From Leifsonia sp. TF02-11 (GTDB lineage: Bacteria; Actinomycetota; Actinomycetes; Actinomycetales; Microbacteriaceae): a stretch of DNA of 64,000 nucleotides. Within the stretch, counting starts at the first letter, position 1; each line of letters begins with the position of its first letter. The position numbers and the translations under genes are program-made. Below, piece after piece: positions 16,192-24,515 of the stretch. The DNA lies in the NCBI RefSeq assembly GCF_017565305.1, contig NZ_JAGEKP010000008.1, forward strand, positions 62,001 through 126,000, given 5' to 3'. The notes under the pieces were generated by a model, which searched no databases, was not told where the DNA came from, and saw only the letters and a list, made by a program, of their open reading frames with translations.

Positions 16192-16980
16192 TCAGCTCGC
16201 GCGGCGCACCTTGTCGAACAGCGGCTTGAAGGTGATGCCGGCGATCGCCGCGCCCACGATCGGGGCGACGATCGACAGCCAGAGCTGGGCGAGCGCCGTC
16301 GGGCCGCCGTAGATCGCGGTCGCGATCGAGCGGGCCGGGTTGAACGAGCCGTTCGAGATCGGGATGGCGACCAGGGCGATCAGGGTCAGCGTGAGGCCGA
16401 TGGCGAGCGGGGCGAAGCCGTCCGCCGCGCGGCTGCTCGTGACGCCGAGGATGACCCAGACGAAGACCGCGGTCGCGATGATCTCGACCACCAGCGAGGA
16501 GACCAGGCCGAAGCCGCCGGGGGAGAGCTCGCCCCAGCCGGTCGACGCGAAGCCGCCCTTCTGCGCGTTGGCGAGGAACCCGTCCGGGCCGCCCGCCGCG
16601 ATCGCGACGAGGAGGGACGAGGCGATGATGCCGCCGACGATCTGCGCGACGATGTAGCCGGCGACGTCCTTCCAGGCGAACCGGCCGGCGATCGCCAGCC
16701 CGATGGTCACGGCCGGGTTGAAGTGGCCGCCCGAGACCGGTCCGAAGGCGTAGGCGGACACCAGCACGCTCAGGCCGAGGGCGAGCGCGACGCCGAGGAA
16801 GCCGACGTTCAGCCCTGCGGTGCCGCCGTCGAACCCGGCCGCGAAGAGCGCCGTGCCGATGACGCCGAAGACCAGGATGAACGTCCCGGCAACCTCGGCG
16901 GCGAGACGGGCGGCCACCGCGGGAGAGGCGGGCGCGACGGGCGCGGCCGACACGGTGGCGGGCGGTGCTGCTTCAGACAT
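16192..16980 (-). CDS. Aquaporin / MIP family channel
   Basis: A 262-residue membrane channel with six helices and two NPA boxes: GGHFNPAVTIGLA and NGSFNPARSIATAIYG. The second box has NPAR, and the residues around the pore resemble AqpZ water channels more than glycerol facilitators. The N-terminal 25 residues are an Ala/Pro-rich cytoplasmic extension. AAAGGAT precedes the ATG at 16980. It stands alone, flanked by convergent and divergent genes. Confidence 0.92.
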   Translation of the reverse strand: MSEAAPPATVSAAPVAPASPAVAARLAAEVAGTFILVFGVIGTALFAAGFDGGTAGLNVGFLGVALALGLSVLVSAYAFGPVSGGHFNPAVTIGLAIAGRFAWKDVAGYIVAQIVGGIIASSLLVAIAAGGPDGFLANAQKGGFASTGWGELSPGGFGLVSSLVVEIIATAVFVWVILGVTSSRAADGFAPLAIGLTLTLIALVAIPISNGSFNPARSIATAIYGGPTALAQLWLSIVAPIVGAAIAGITFKPLFDKVRRAS

Positions 16981-17114
16981 GCTGATCCTTTGCTGGGTAT
17001 TCAGGGGGAACCGGAAGTGACTCCGATTTGAACATAGCGAGGGTCGGCGGGGAGAGCGAGGAGTATTACGTGCGTTTCGTCGGGATCGCCGTCGGCTGTG
17101 TCGGCCCTCGCGCG

Positions 17115-17120
17115 TATGGT
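17115..17120 (+). promoter_or_regulatory. Leaderless promoter -10 box of GNAT gene
   Basis: TATGGT ends 6 nt before the ATG at 17127. The spacing decides this start over an upstream in-frame one at 17028. Confidence 0.5.
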
Positions 17121-17126
17121 CGCCGC

Positions 17127-17636
17127 ATGGACGACATCCGGCTCCGACCATGGACAGACGACGACCTGGCCGTCGAGCTGCGCAACAACGCGCCGGAGAT
17201 GACCGCGCTCCTGGGCGGACCTCTGGACGAGGACACCGTGCGCCGGCGCCACGAGCGCCTGCTGCGTGGCCAGGCCGACGGCACGGTGTCGCCGTTCACG
17301 GTGTGGGCTGACGCGGCGGACGAGCCCGTGGGCACGGCGGCGTATTGGGAGACCGAACACGGTGGGAGGCCGGTGTACGAGTGCGGCTGGTTCGTCTTCG
17401 TTCCGTACCAGCGGCGCGGCTACGCCGGACGCGCTGTGCGGCTGCTGCTCGAGCACGCCGCGATGCGCGGCGATCGCGACACGGTGTTCGCGTTCCCGCG
17501 AACCGACAACGCCCCATCGAACGCGCTCGCGCGCTCCGCAGGGTTCGTCGACACGGGCGTCGAGGATTTCGAGTACCCGAAGGGCGTACCGATCCGGGTG
17601 AACGCGTGGAGGTTCGATCTCCGCGCGCTGAGGTGA
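17127..17636 (+). CDS. GNAT-family N-acetyltransferase
   Basis: A 169-residue acetyltransferase of the RimJ/RimL-like type. The acetyl-CoA loop is visible as PYQRRGYAGRAVRLLLEHAA, followed by NAPSNALARSAGFVDTGVED, the strand-helix element typical of these enzymes. It starts with IRLRPWTDDDL. Substrate (ribosomal protein, antibiotic or small amine) cannot be inferred. The start is set by a TATGGT box 6 nt upstream. Confidence 0.85.
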   Translation: MDDIRLRPWTDDDLAVELRNNAPEMTALLGGPLDEDTVRRRHERLLRGQADGTVSPFTVWADAADEPVGTAAYWETEHGGRPVYECGWFVFVPYQRRGYAGRAVRLLLEHAAMRGDRDTVFAFPRTDNAPSNALARSAGFVDTGVEDFEYPKGVPIRVNAWRFDLRALR

Positions 17637-17715
17637 GGTCCGGCAGCCGCATCCCCTTGCGCATCCATCGCGTGGACTCATATCCTGCTCTGTTCGGCAT
17701 CGGAGAGGAGGGGTC

Positions 17716-18030
17716 ATGGCTCACACGAGGCAGTCGCCGCAGCAGAAGAAGTCGCTGGACTACGAGCGCGAGCGGCGGAACGAGTACGGCGAAGCGCCGC
17801 ACGGCGCACGCACATCCATTCCGCGCAACCGCCGCCGCGGTCACAAGGCGAATCGTGCTGCCGAGCTCGTGGACCTGAGTCCGCTCCGTCGGAGGGCGGC
17901 GATGCCCGGCGCAACCGTCGTGGAGGAGGCGGAGAGCGACCTCCGCGGCCGGCGGGACCGACGCTGGCGCAAGGTGCCGGACACGGCGTTGCGCATCGTG
18001 GTCGCACGGAAGCTCGCGCGCCGGCGGTGA
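17716..18030 (+). CDS. Small basic hypothetical protein
   Basis: A 104-residue strongly basic protein with AGGAGGGG before its ATG. The N-terminal half (QKKSLDYERERRNEYGEAPH, then SIPRNRRRGHKANR) resembles a small family found across actinobacteria in which the YERDRRN-YGE segment is conserved. No catalytic motif is present; nucleic acid binding is plausible from charge alone. It lies between two acetyltransferase genes, with 46 nt to the next. Confidence 0.65.
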   Translation: MAHTRQSPQQKKSLDYERERRNEYGEAPHGARTSIPRNRRRGHKANRAAELVDLSPLRRRAAMPGATVVEEAESDLRGRRDRRWRKVPDTALRIVVARKLARRR

Positions 18031-18076
18031 GGGCCACCTGGCAGCGGCGCCGCTCTCGCCCGGGAGGGGGCAGCGC

Positions 18077-18619
18077 ATGACCATCACCCTCTCGCGCGTC
18101 GACCCGGAGGCGGACGCCGCCGAGCTCATCGCGTTCCTGTCGAGCAACCGGTTCCCGTTCCACAGCTCGGTGCACCCCACCCGCGACGACGTCTCACGGC
18201 GCGTCGAGCGGGGCGACTTCAGCGGGCCGGCGAATGAGGCCTACTGGATCGAGGATGCGTCGTTCCAGGGCGGCCGCGTGGGGCTCATCGTCTTCGAGGA
18301 GATCACCGACGGCACCCCGCTGATCGATCTGCGGATCGCGGAAGCCCATCGCGGGCGCGGCCTCGGCGGGGCAGCCCTTCGGCTCGCCACCGCGACGGTC
18401 TTCCGCGCGCATCCCGAGCTGAACCGGATCGAGGGCAACACCCGCATCGACAACGCCGCGATGCGGCGCGTGTTCGAGGCCGCCGGCTACGTCAAGGAGG
18501 CGCACTATCGCGAGGGCTGGCCTGTCGCCGGGCAGCCTCCGCTGGACGCGGTGTCGTACGCGATACTGCGCCGCGATTGGGCCGAAGGCACCGTGACGCC
18601 CGTGCCGTGGGAGACCTGA
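18077..18619 (+). CDS. GNAT-family N-acetyltransferase
   Basis: A 180-residue acetyltransferase. The acetyl-CoA motif is EAHRGRGLGGAALRLATATV, followed by NRIEGNTRIDNAAMRRVFEAAGYVKEA, which is the RimJ/L pattern. GGAGGGGG precedes the ATG. It is 23 nt upstream of a third GNAT gene, but that one has its own leaderless promoter. Substrate unknown. Confidence 0.88.
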   Translation: MTITLSRVDPEADAAELIAFLSSNRFPFHSSVHPTRDDVSRRVERGDFSGPANEAYWIEDASFQGGRVGLIVFEEITDGTPLIDLRIAEAHRGRGLGGAALRLATATVFRAHPELNRIEGNTRIDNAAMRRVFEAAGYVKEAHYREGWPVAGQPPLDAVSYAILRRDWAEGTVTPVPWET

Positions 18620-18630
18620 CGCGGCGCCGG

Positions 18631-18636
18631 TAGGGT
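18631..18636 (+). promoter_or_regulatory. Leaderless promoter -10 box of GNAT gene
   Basis: TAGGGT ends 6 nt before the ATG at 18643, with no ribosome site. Confidence 0.5.
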
Positions 18637-18642
18637 GAGCCC

Positions 18643-19194
18643 ATGTTCGCGACCACTCTGGCCACCGGTGCCACCCTCCGCCCCCTCGAGCCGTGGCGGG
18701 CCGAGGAGTTCGCCGCGCACCTCGATCGGGCGCGCGAGCACATCCGGCCGTGGGTGGGGCCGTCGTTCGTCACCACCGACGTCGACGGCGCGCGGGCGAC
18801 GCTGGGCCGCTACGCCGAACGTGCGGCGCGCGAGGGCGCGGGCATCTACGGGATCTGGGTCGGCGAGGTGCTGGTCGGGGGCGCGATGTTCGTCGACTTC
18901 TCGCCGGCGACGGGTTCGTTCGAGGTCGGCTGCTGGCTCGAGCCGGGTGCGGAGGGTCGCGGCCACATCACCTCCGCCGTGCGGGAGCTGCTCGCGTACG
19001 CGTTCGACGAGCGCGGCATGCACCGCGCCGAGTGGAGGTGCCGCAGCGACAACGAACGCAGCTCCGCCGTCGCCCGGCGTCTCGGGATGTCGCTCGACGG
19101 CGTGCTCAGGGAGGCGTGGCCGGTCGCCGGCGTGTTCCACGACAAGCAGGTGTGGTCGCTGCTCGCGGGGGAGTGGGCGGCCGCCACGGCCTGA
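18643..19194 (+). CDS. RimJ/RimL-like N-acetyltransferase
   Basis: A 183-residue GNAT enzyme closest in pattern to ribosomal-protein serine acetyltransferases (RimL/YdaF type): LRPLEPWRAEEFAAHLDRAR at the start, GCWLEPGAEGRGHITSAVRE as the acetyl-CoA region, and RAEWRCRSDNERSSAVARRL near the end. The start follows a TAGGGT box by 6 nt. Three GNAT genes lie within 2 kb and are too different to be recent tandem duplicates. Confidence 0.85.
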   Translation: MFATTLATGATLRPLEPWRAEEFAAHLDRAREHIRPWVGPSFVTTDVDGARATLGRYAERAAREGAGIYGIWVGEVLVGGAMFVDFSPATGSFEVGCWLEPGAEGRGHITSAVRELLAYAFDERGMHRAEWRCRSDNERSSAVARRLGMSLDGVLREAWPVAGVFHDKQVWSLLAGEWAAATA

Positions 19195-19215
19195 CGGCCC
19201 GCGCGGGAGCGCGGG

Positions 19216-19890
19216 TCACTTCAGGTGCAGCACGATCCCCGTCAACCCGTGCAGCACGCTCGCGACGCCCGCCGAGATCGCGTCGGACGCGCGGCGTGCG
19301 GTTACGGCTGAGGGGTCGACGTCGCCGTCCTCGCTGATGCCGGTGCCGCGGAAGCTGGCCCCGGCCCAGATCACCGACGTGACGTTCGCGGTCGGCTCCG
19401 GGAGTTCCGCGCCGACGACGAGGAACTGCTGGTGCAGGTGCTGCGCGGTGGTCAGCGAGAACACGTCGACCACGTCGGGGCCGGCGCCGATCACCAGGTC
19501 CGGTGACGCCTCGATCGCGCGGAGCAGCTGGTCCTCGACCTCGTCGTCGCCACGAGCAGTGAGCGCGGTGATCGTCACGCCGCGCTGCTGCGCCCAGCGG
19601 GTGACGCCGGAGACCAGCGTCGAGGTCGCGCGGTCGTCGGCCGCGCTGACGACGACCACGGTGTAGCCGGCGGGAGGCTCGACGCCGTCCCACGATCCCC
19701 GTTCCGGCTCGATGGTCGCCTCCGGTGTCGGCGTGGTGACACCGCCGAGAAAGCCGCTCCCGAGGGGGTGCACGCCGGGCGTACCCGTTGTCACGGGCTG
19801 GGGCGCGATGGCTGCGCAGCCGGAGAGGACGACGGCGACGGAAACGCACAGCGCGCCGGCGATCGGCGTCAGGGGTCGGAGGCGGGGCAC
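19216..19890 (-). CDS. Lipoprotein with partial BMP-like periplasmic-binding fold
   Basis: A 224-residue lipoprotein. The signal peptide ends in the lipobox LSGC with Cys25. Residues about 75-190 show the first half of a Rossmann-like periplasmic binding domain (VVVVSAADDRATSTLVSGVT, SPDLVIGAGPDVVDVFSLTT), similar to basic membrane protein/nucleoside-binding lipoproteins. The usual second lobe seems to be missing, so it is short for that family (300-350 aa). The GTG start has GGGAGC upstream. It is divergent from the HupE gene. Function is unknown. Confidence 0.65.
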   Translation of the reverse strand: MPRLRPLTPIAGALCVSVAVVLSGCAAIAPQPVTTGTPGVHPLGSGFLGGVTTPTPEATIEPERGSWDGVEPPAGYTVVVVSAADDRATSTLVSGVTRWAQQRGVTITALTARGDDEVEDQLLRAIEASPDLVIGAGPDVVDVFSLTTAQHLHQQFLVVGAELPEPTANVTSVIWAGASFRGTGISEDGDVDPSAVTARRASDAISAGVASVLHGLTGIVLHLK

Positions 19891-20051
19891 GCCCCCACGC
19901 TCCCCGAGAGGGCGAGCCGGACGATGACGGCGGACCCGTGCGCCGGTGAACGGGAGGGAAACACTCGTGACGGCCGGGGGTCGTCCGGGAGGCCCGCGTT
20001 CCCCCGCGTTCCCGTCCCGGCCCCGAACCGTTCACCCGGCTCCGAAACGTT

Positions 20052-21344
20052 GTGGCCGTGATCCAGACCCTCCCTCGCCGACAGCCCGACCTCCAGATCG
20101 ACCGCCGAGCGCGCCGCCGAACGGGCCGCAGACCCCGCATCGTGGGTCTCGCCGCCGCCGCGCTCGCGGCCGTCGCCGTGCTCCTTCCCGCCGCAACGGC
20201 GGGGGCTCACGGCTTCTCGTCCGTGGCGTACGTCGACGTGACCGGACGAGCCGACGGCGTGGTCCGCACCTCCCTCGACCTCGAGTACGACCTGCTCGTC
20301 GTCTCGGCGGCGGAGAGCGAGAAGGACCGGGCGCTCTTCGACCAGGGGACGGAGCTCTTCCAGACCGGCGAGGAGGCGACAGCGATGAACGACCACGCCG
20401 ACTCCGTCACCTCCTACGTCACCGACCGCTTCACCGTGAGCACCGGCGGCGCCGCCTGCCGCCCGACCCGGGTCGGCGACATCACCGTGCACGAGCGCGA
20501 CGGTGTGCCCTACGCCACCCTCGTGCTCGACCACACCTGCGCGGGAGGTTCCGGTCACGAGCTGCGGAGCGGGCTGTTCCCCGACGGCGAGGGCTACGTC
20601 AAGGACACCAAGACGATCGTCACCTATGCGATCGACGGCAAGGACGGCAGCGCGGCTCTCGACGCGCAGCACCTGTCGTTCACCACCGAGCAGACCGCGG
20701 GGGAGCGGTTCGGGGAGTTCTTCCTGCTCGGCGCCGAGCACCTGCTGAGCGGCATCGACCACATCCTGTTCCTGCTCGCGCTGATCGTCGGGTCGCGCCG
20801 CCTCCGCGACGTGGTGCTCGCCGCGACGACGTTCACGGTGGCGCACTCGATCACCTTCCTGCTGGCCGCGCTCGGGCTCGTCACCGTACCTGCTGCCGTC
20901 GTCGAGCCGGTCATCGCCCTCTCGATCGCGGTCGTGGCGGCCTGGTACCTGTGGACCGTGCGGCGACGCATCCTGCTGCCGTCCGCTGAGCTCGCACCCG
21001 AGCTCGTCCCCACGCCGGCGGGGCCGCTCGGTCTCGGGCGTGCGGACTGGCTGCGCCTCGCGGTGGTCTTCCTCTTCGGCCTCATCCACGGTCTCGGCTT
21101 CGCGAGCGCGCTCGGCATCGACGAGCCGTGGTCGTGGACGCTGCTGTGGTCGCTCCTGGTCTTCAATGTCGGTATCGAGGCCGTGCAGCTCGGGATCATC
21201 GCCGTGGTCTTCCCGCTGCTCCTGCTGCTGCGCAAGCGCACCCCGCGCGCCGCGCTCTGGGTCGGGATCGCGGTGGCCGCGGCGGTCACCGTCATCGCCC
21301 TGTACTGGTTCGTCGGCAGAATACTGGGCCTCGAATGGGGGTGA
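20052..21344 (+). CDS. HupE/UreJ-family membrane protein
   Basis: A 430-residue protein. A long basic leader and hydrophobic core end at ATAGA, giving a mature N-terminal His (HGFSS, His53). Residues about 53-215 form an external beta-rich domain. The C-terminal half has six helices with family hallmarks: LLSGIDHILFLLALI, FTVAHSITFLLAALG and FLFGLIHGLGFASALG. HupE/UreJ proteins are linked to nickel or cobalt uptake in other bacteria; the metal here is unproven. The GTG start has no clear ribosome site and is uncertain. A GTTCACC heptamer lies at 20030-20036. Confidence 0.8.
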   Translation: MAVIQTLPRRQPDLQIDRRARRRTGRRPRIVGLAAAALAAVAVLLPAATAGAHGFSSVAYVDVTGRADGVVRTSLDLEYDLLVVSAAESEKDRALFDQGTELFQTGEEATAMNDHADSVTSYVTDRFTVSTGGAACRPTRVGDITVHERDGVPYATLVLDHTCAGGSGHELRSGLFPDGEGYVKDTKTIVTYAIDGKDGSAALDAQHLSFTTEQTAGERFGEFFLLGAEHLLSGIDHILFLLALIVGSRRLRDVVLAATTFTVAHSITFLLAALGLVTVPAAVVEPVIALSIAVVAAWYLWTVRRRILLPSAELAPELVPTPAGPLGLGRADWLRLAVVFLFGLIHGLGFASALGIDEPWSWTLLWSLLVFNVGIEAVQLGIIAVVFPLLLLLRKRTPRAALWVGIAVAAAVTVIALYWFVGRILGLEWG

Positions 21345-21378
21345 CTTTCCCGCCGAGTCCATCGCTAGAACTCTGAGA

Positions 21379-21400
21379 GTTCACTCAGGATTCACACTCG
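21379..21400 (+). promoter_or_regulatory. Candidate Pho box (two 11-bp direct repeats)
   Basis: GTTCACTCAGG (21379-21389) is followed directly by ATTCACACTCG (21390-21400). Streptomyces PhoP binds tandem 11-bp units beginning GTTCACC, so this is a near match. It stands 70 bp upstream of a secreted acid phosphatase gene, where phosphate control would make sense. Confidence 0.4.
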
Positions 21401-21469
21401 CCCGAGAGCGTGGATCCAGCCGCGCTCCGCGGACACCTCACCAGATCACCAGAAAGGCATCGGACCTCC

Positions 21470-23317
21470 ATGTCGAGTGACGACCTCCGGCGCGCCAGCG
21501 CGTCCCGCCATCGCCGAAGCACAACACGCCGCACCACAACACGCCTCGCCGCAGCAGCGGTGTGCATCGGAGTGATGCTCGGAGGCGGCGCCCTCGCCGC
21601 CCCGGCCGCTTTCGCGGCCTCCGCCAACCAGACCGACATCGTGCTGCACGTCGGCTCCGACCAGTCGCAGCGCAACTTCTCCTGGTACTCCGCGGCCGAC
21701 GTGCCGCAGGTCGTCCAGGTCGCCTACGCGTCCGACGTCGTCGGGGGCGCGTTCCCGCAGGTCTCCAAGAGCATCCCCGCCACGGGAGGCCCGACCACCA
21801 GCGGCGAGTTCAACCGTTTCGCGACGGTCACCGGCCTCAAGGAGAACACGGCCTACGTGTACCGCGTCGGCACCGAGGGCGACTGGTCGGCGACCTACTC
21901 GTTCCGCACCCAGAAGTTCACGGGGGACTTCAACTTCCTGTTCTTCGGCGACCCGCAGATCGGTTCGTCCGGCAACGTGCCGAACGACGCGGCCGGCTGG
22001 GTCGACACCCTCAACGTCGCCACCACGGCCTACCCCGACACCGAGATGCTGTTCTCGGCGGGAGACCAGGTCGAGACCGCGGCCAACGAGACTCAGTACG
22101 AGGCGTTCCTGCAGTCCGACAAGCTGCGCCAGATCCCGTTCGTCGCCACCAACGGCAACCACGACGTCGGGTCGAAGGCGTACGAGCAGCACTTCAACAC
22201 GCCGAACGTCGACCGCACCGCAGGCGCGAACACCGGCTCCGGCTCGGGCGGCGACTACTGGTTCATCTACAAGGACGTGCTGTTCCTCGACATCAACTCG
22301 AACAGCCGCGACGCCTCGCACATCGCGTGGATGAAGAAGATCGTCGCAGAGCAGGGCTCGAAGGCGAAGTGGAAGGTCCTCGCCTTCCACCACTCGATCT
22401 ACTCGTCCGGTCCGCACGCCACGGACAGCGACATCCTCGACCGCCGCAACGTGCTTCCGACGGCCATCTCCGACCTCGGCATCGACCTGGTGCTGCAGGG
22501 TCACGACCACAGCTACGCCCGCAGCTACCTCATCCGCAACGGTGAGAAGGCGAACGCGGCCGAGGCGGCCGGAGCCGACTCGGTGGTCGCCGGCCCGGGC
22601 GGGGTGCTCTACGTGACGGCCAACTCGGCGTCCGGCTCGAAGTACTACGACCTGCAGAACAAGGGCTTCTGGTGGCTCTCGGTCCAGAACCAGGAGAAGG
22701 TCCGCAACTACAGCGCGATCGACATCACCTCGAACGCCATCACGGTCAAGACGCTCCGCAGCCAGGCCAACGGCTCGGACAAGCCCGTCAACAGCATCGT
22801 CGACCAGGTCACCCTGACCCGCGAGGCGAAGCCGGACACCGACGCGCAGCAGCTGCAGGTCACCGTCCCGGAGGCCGCCCCCGGCGAGTTCGTCTGGAAC
22901 GTCGACGGCACCAACGGTCTCGTCGACCTCGGCAAGGCCGTGGAGGCCGGCGACCACTACGCCGCCGTCGGCTCGATCAACCCGATCCGCGTCACAGACA
23001 CCCGCGCCGCCGGACCGCAGTGGTCGATCTCGGCTCAGGTGAGCGACTTCGCCGCCGGCGACAAGAAGTTCTCCGGCAAGTACCTCGGCTGGACGCCGGC
23101 GGTCACCCAGGCCGGCGGCGACGCCAAGGCCGGTGACCGCGTGCAGTCCGGGTTCTCGGGCGGCAACGGTCTCTCGACGTCGTCCACGCTCGGTCACGCC
23201 GACGGCGGTCACTCGAAGGGCTCAGCCAAGCTCGGCGCCGCCCTCGAGCTCGACATCCCCGTCGACGTCGCCAACGGCACCTACACGGCGACCCTGACGC
23301 TCACCGCGCTCAGCTAG
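21470..23317 (+). CDS. Secreted purple acid phosphatase-like metallophosphoesterase with WxL-like C-terminal domain
   Basis: A 615-residue exported enzyme. A signal peptide ends near AAFAASA (about residue 50). Residues about 55-145 form a fibronectin-III-like purple acid phosphatase N domain. The calcineurin-like domain (150-410) has all metal motifs: FFGDPQIG, SAGDQVE, TNGNHDVG, AFHHSIYS and QGHDHSYAR. Residues about 465-615 are a beta-rich tail (QWSISAQVSDFAAG, GKYLGWTPAV, ending GTYTATLTLTALS) that resembles WxL surface-attachment domains. The next gene encodes a DUF916 WxL-binding protein, so the enzyme is probably displayed on the wall. It releases phosphate from organic phosphoesters outside the cell. 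Confidence 0.87.
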   Translation: MSSDDLRRASASRHRRSTTRRTTTRLAAAAVCIGVMLGGGALAAPAAFAASANQTDIVLHVGSDQSQRNFSWYSAADVPQVVQVAYASDVVGGAFPQVSKSIPATGGPTTSGEFNRFATVTGLKENTAYVYRVGTEGDWSATYSFRTQKFTGDFNFLFFGDPQIGSSGNVPNDAAGWVDTLNVATTAYPDTEMLFSAGDQVETAANETQYEAFLQSDKLRQIPFVATNGNHDVGSKAYEQHFNTPNVDRTAGANTGSGSGGDYWFIYKDVLFLDINSNSRDASHIAWMKKIVAEQGSKAKWKVLAFHHSIYSSGPHATDSDILDRRNVLPTAISDLGIDLVLQGHDHSYARSYLIRNGEKANAAEAAGADSVVAGPGGVLYVTANSASGSKYYDLQNKGFWWLSVQNQEKVRNYSAIDITSNAITVKTLRSQANGSDKPVNSIVDQVTLTREAKPDTDAQQLQVTVPEAAPGEFVWNVDGTNGLVDLGKAVEAGDHYAAVGSINPIRVTDTRAAGPQWSISAQVSDFAAGDKKFSGKYLGWTPAVTQAGGDAKAGDRVQSGFSGGNGLSTSSTLGHADGGHSKGSAKLGAALELDIPVDVANGTYTATLTLTALS

Positions 23318-23331
23318 CCGACCGCACCACC

Positions 23332-23364
23332 GGTCCGGGCGGGCGCCCGCCGCCCGCCCGGACC
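23332..23364 (+). terminator. Strong GC hairpin between phosphatase and DUF916 genes
   Basis: A 13-bp perfect stem, GGTCCGGGCGGGC (23332-23344) with 23352-23364, and a 7-nt loop. It lies 15 nt after the phosphatase stop and 23 nt before the DUF916 start, so it may set the ratio of the two products by partial termination or by protecting the 3' end. Confidence 0.65.
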
Positions 23365-23387
23365 CCACGAACTCACCAGGAAGAACG

Positions 23388-24482
23388 ATGCGCACCGCGA
23401 CCCTCCCCTCCGCCGCCCCGCTCGCCCGCAGAGCCGCCGGGCTCCTCGCTGCCCTCCTCGTCGCCGCGGTCGTCGCCGTCGGCGGCTCCGCGTCCCCTGC
23501 GCTCGCCGCGGGCGATGGCGACGTCACCTGGGGCGTGCGCACCGCCGCCAACCAGAACGGCGCCGACCGTCAGAACTTCGGCTACCGGATCGCGCCGGGC
23601 GGCACGATCACCGACGCGATCGTCGTGGGCAACCACGCGGCCACGGCGATCACGCTCGACGTCTACGCGGCGGACGGCTTCACCACGAGCAGCGGTCAGC
23701 TCGACGTGGCGAAGCGGGAGGCGAAGGCGGAGGCCGTCGGCGCGTGGACGGCGCTGCGCGACCACACGGTGACCATCGCCCCCGGCGGCACGGTGGAGGT
23801 GCCTTTCACCGTCACCGTCCCGAAGGACGCGACACCCGGCGACTACGCGGGCGGCATCCTGACCTCCCTGCCGCAGGCCGCCCAGGAGAACGGCATCAGC
23901 GTCGATCGCCGCCTGGGGATCCGGATGCACCTCCGCGTGGACGGCAAGCTTGCCCCCGCTGTCGCGGTCGAGAAGATGCGCGTGGACTACATCGGGACCG
24001 CCAACCCCTTCGGCGCGGGGGACGCCACCGTCACCTACACCGTGCACAACACCGGGAACGTGCGGCTGTCGGCCGGCCAGACGGTGGCGCTCAGCGGCCC
24101 GTTCGACTGGTTCCCCGTGGATGCGGGGAAGGTCACCGCTGTCCCCGAGCTGCTGCCGGGCGAGTCGTGGAGCGTGTCCGTGCCGGTCCGCGGCGTCGTC
24201 CCCGCCTTCTGGCTGACGGCGACGGCCGTGCTGAGCCCGAAGCTGCCCGCCGTCACCGGATCGACGCCGGGCGTCGACGGCGTCGCGGCCGAGGCCGGCG
24301 CCCTGGCCGTGCCGTGGTCGCTGCTGGTGCTCCTGCTCGTGGTCGCGGCCGCGGTCGTCGCGACCGTGCTGGTGCTCCGTCGTCGCCGGCGGGCGAGCGC
24401 CGAGCGCGAGGACGCGCGCGTCAAGAAGGCCGTCGAGGAGGCGCTGAAGAGCGTGGAGGGCGAACCGGCGGCGGGCGCCTGA
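23388..24482 (+). CDS. WxL-protein peptidoglycan-domain (DUF916) membrane-anchored protein
   Basis: A 364-residue cell-surface protein. The signal peptide ends at ALAAGDG (about residue 41). Residues 45-165 match the DUF916/WxLIP fold (WGVRTAANQNGADRQNF, then the APGGTVEVPFTVTVPKDATP segment). Residues 165-270 resemble the companion DUF3324-like beta domain. One membrane helix (about 308-332) precedes a basic cytoplasmic tail (LRRRRRAS). In Firmicutes such proteins hold WxL-domain partners and bind peptidoglycan. The upstream phosphatase with a WxL-like tail is the obvious partner. CAGGAAGA precedes the ATG. Confidence 0.85.
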   Translation: MRTATLPSAAPLARRAAGLLAALLVAAVVAVGGSASPALAAGDGDVTWGVRTAANQNGADRQNFGYRIAPGGTITDAIVVGNHAATAITLDVYAADGFTTSSGQLDVAKREAKAEAVGAWTALRDHTVTIAPGGTVEVPFTVTVPKDATPGDYAGGILTSLPQAAQENGISVDRRLGIRMHLRVDGKLAPAVAVEKMRVDYIGTANPFGAGDATVTYTVHNTGNVRLSAGQTVALSGPFDWFPVDAGKVTAVPELLPGESWSVSVPVRGVVPAFWLTATAVLSPKLPAVTGSTPGVDGVAAEAGALAVPWSLLVLLLVVAAAVVATVLVLRRRRRASAEREDARVKKAVEEALKSVEGEPAAGA

Positions 24483-24515
24483 CCCACAGGCCCGGCGCGC
24501 CCACACCCCTCGCGC

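Noticed and set aside
17127-19194. Three GNAT genes as a recent tandem duplication
   Set aside because: The proteins differ in length and motif sequence and are separated by an unrelated gene.
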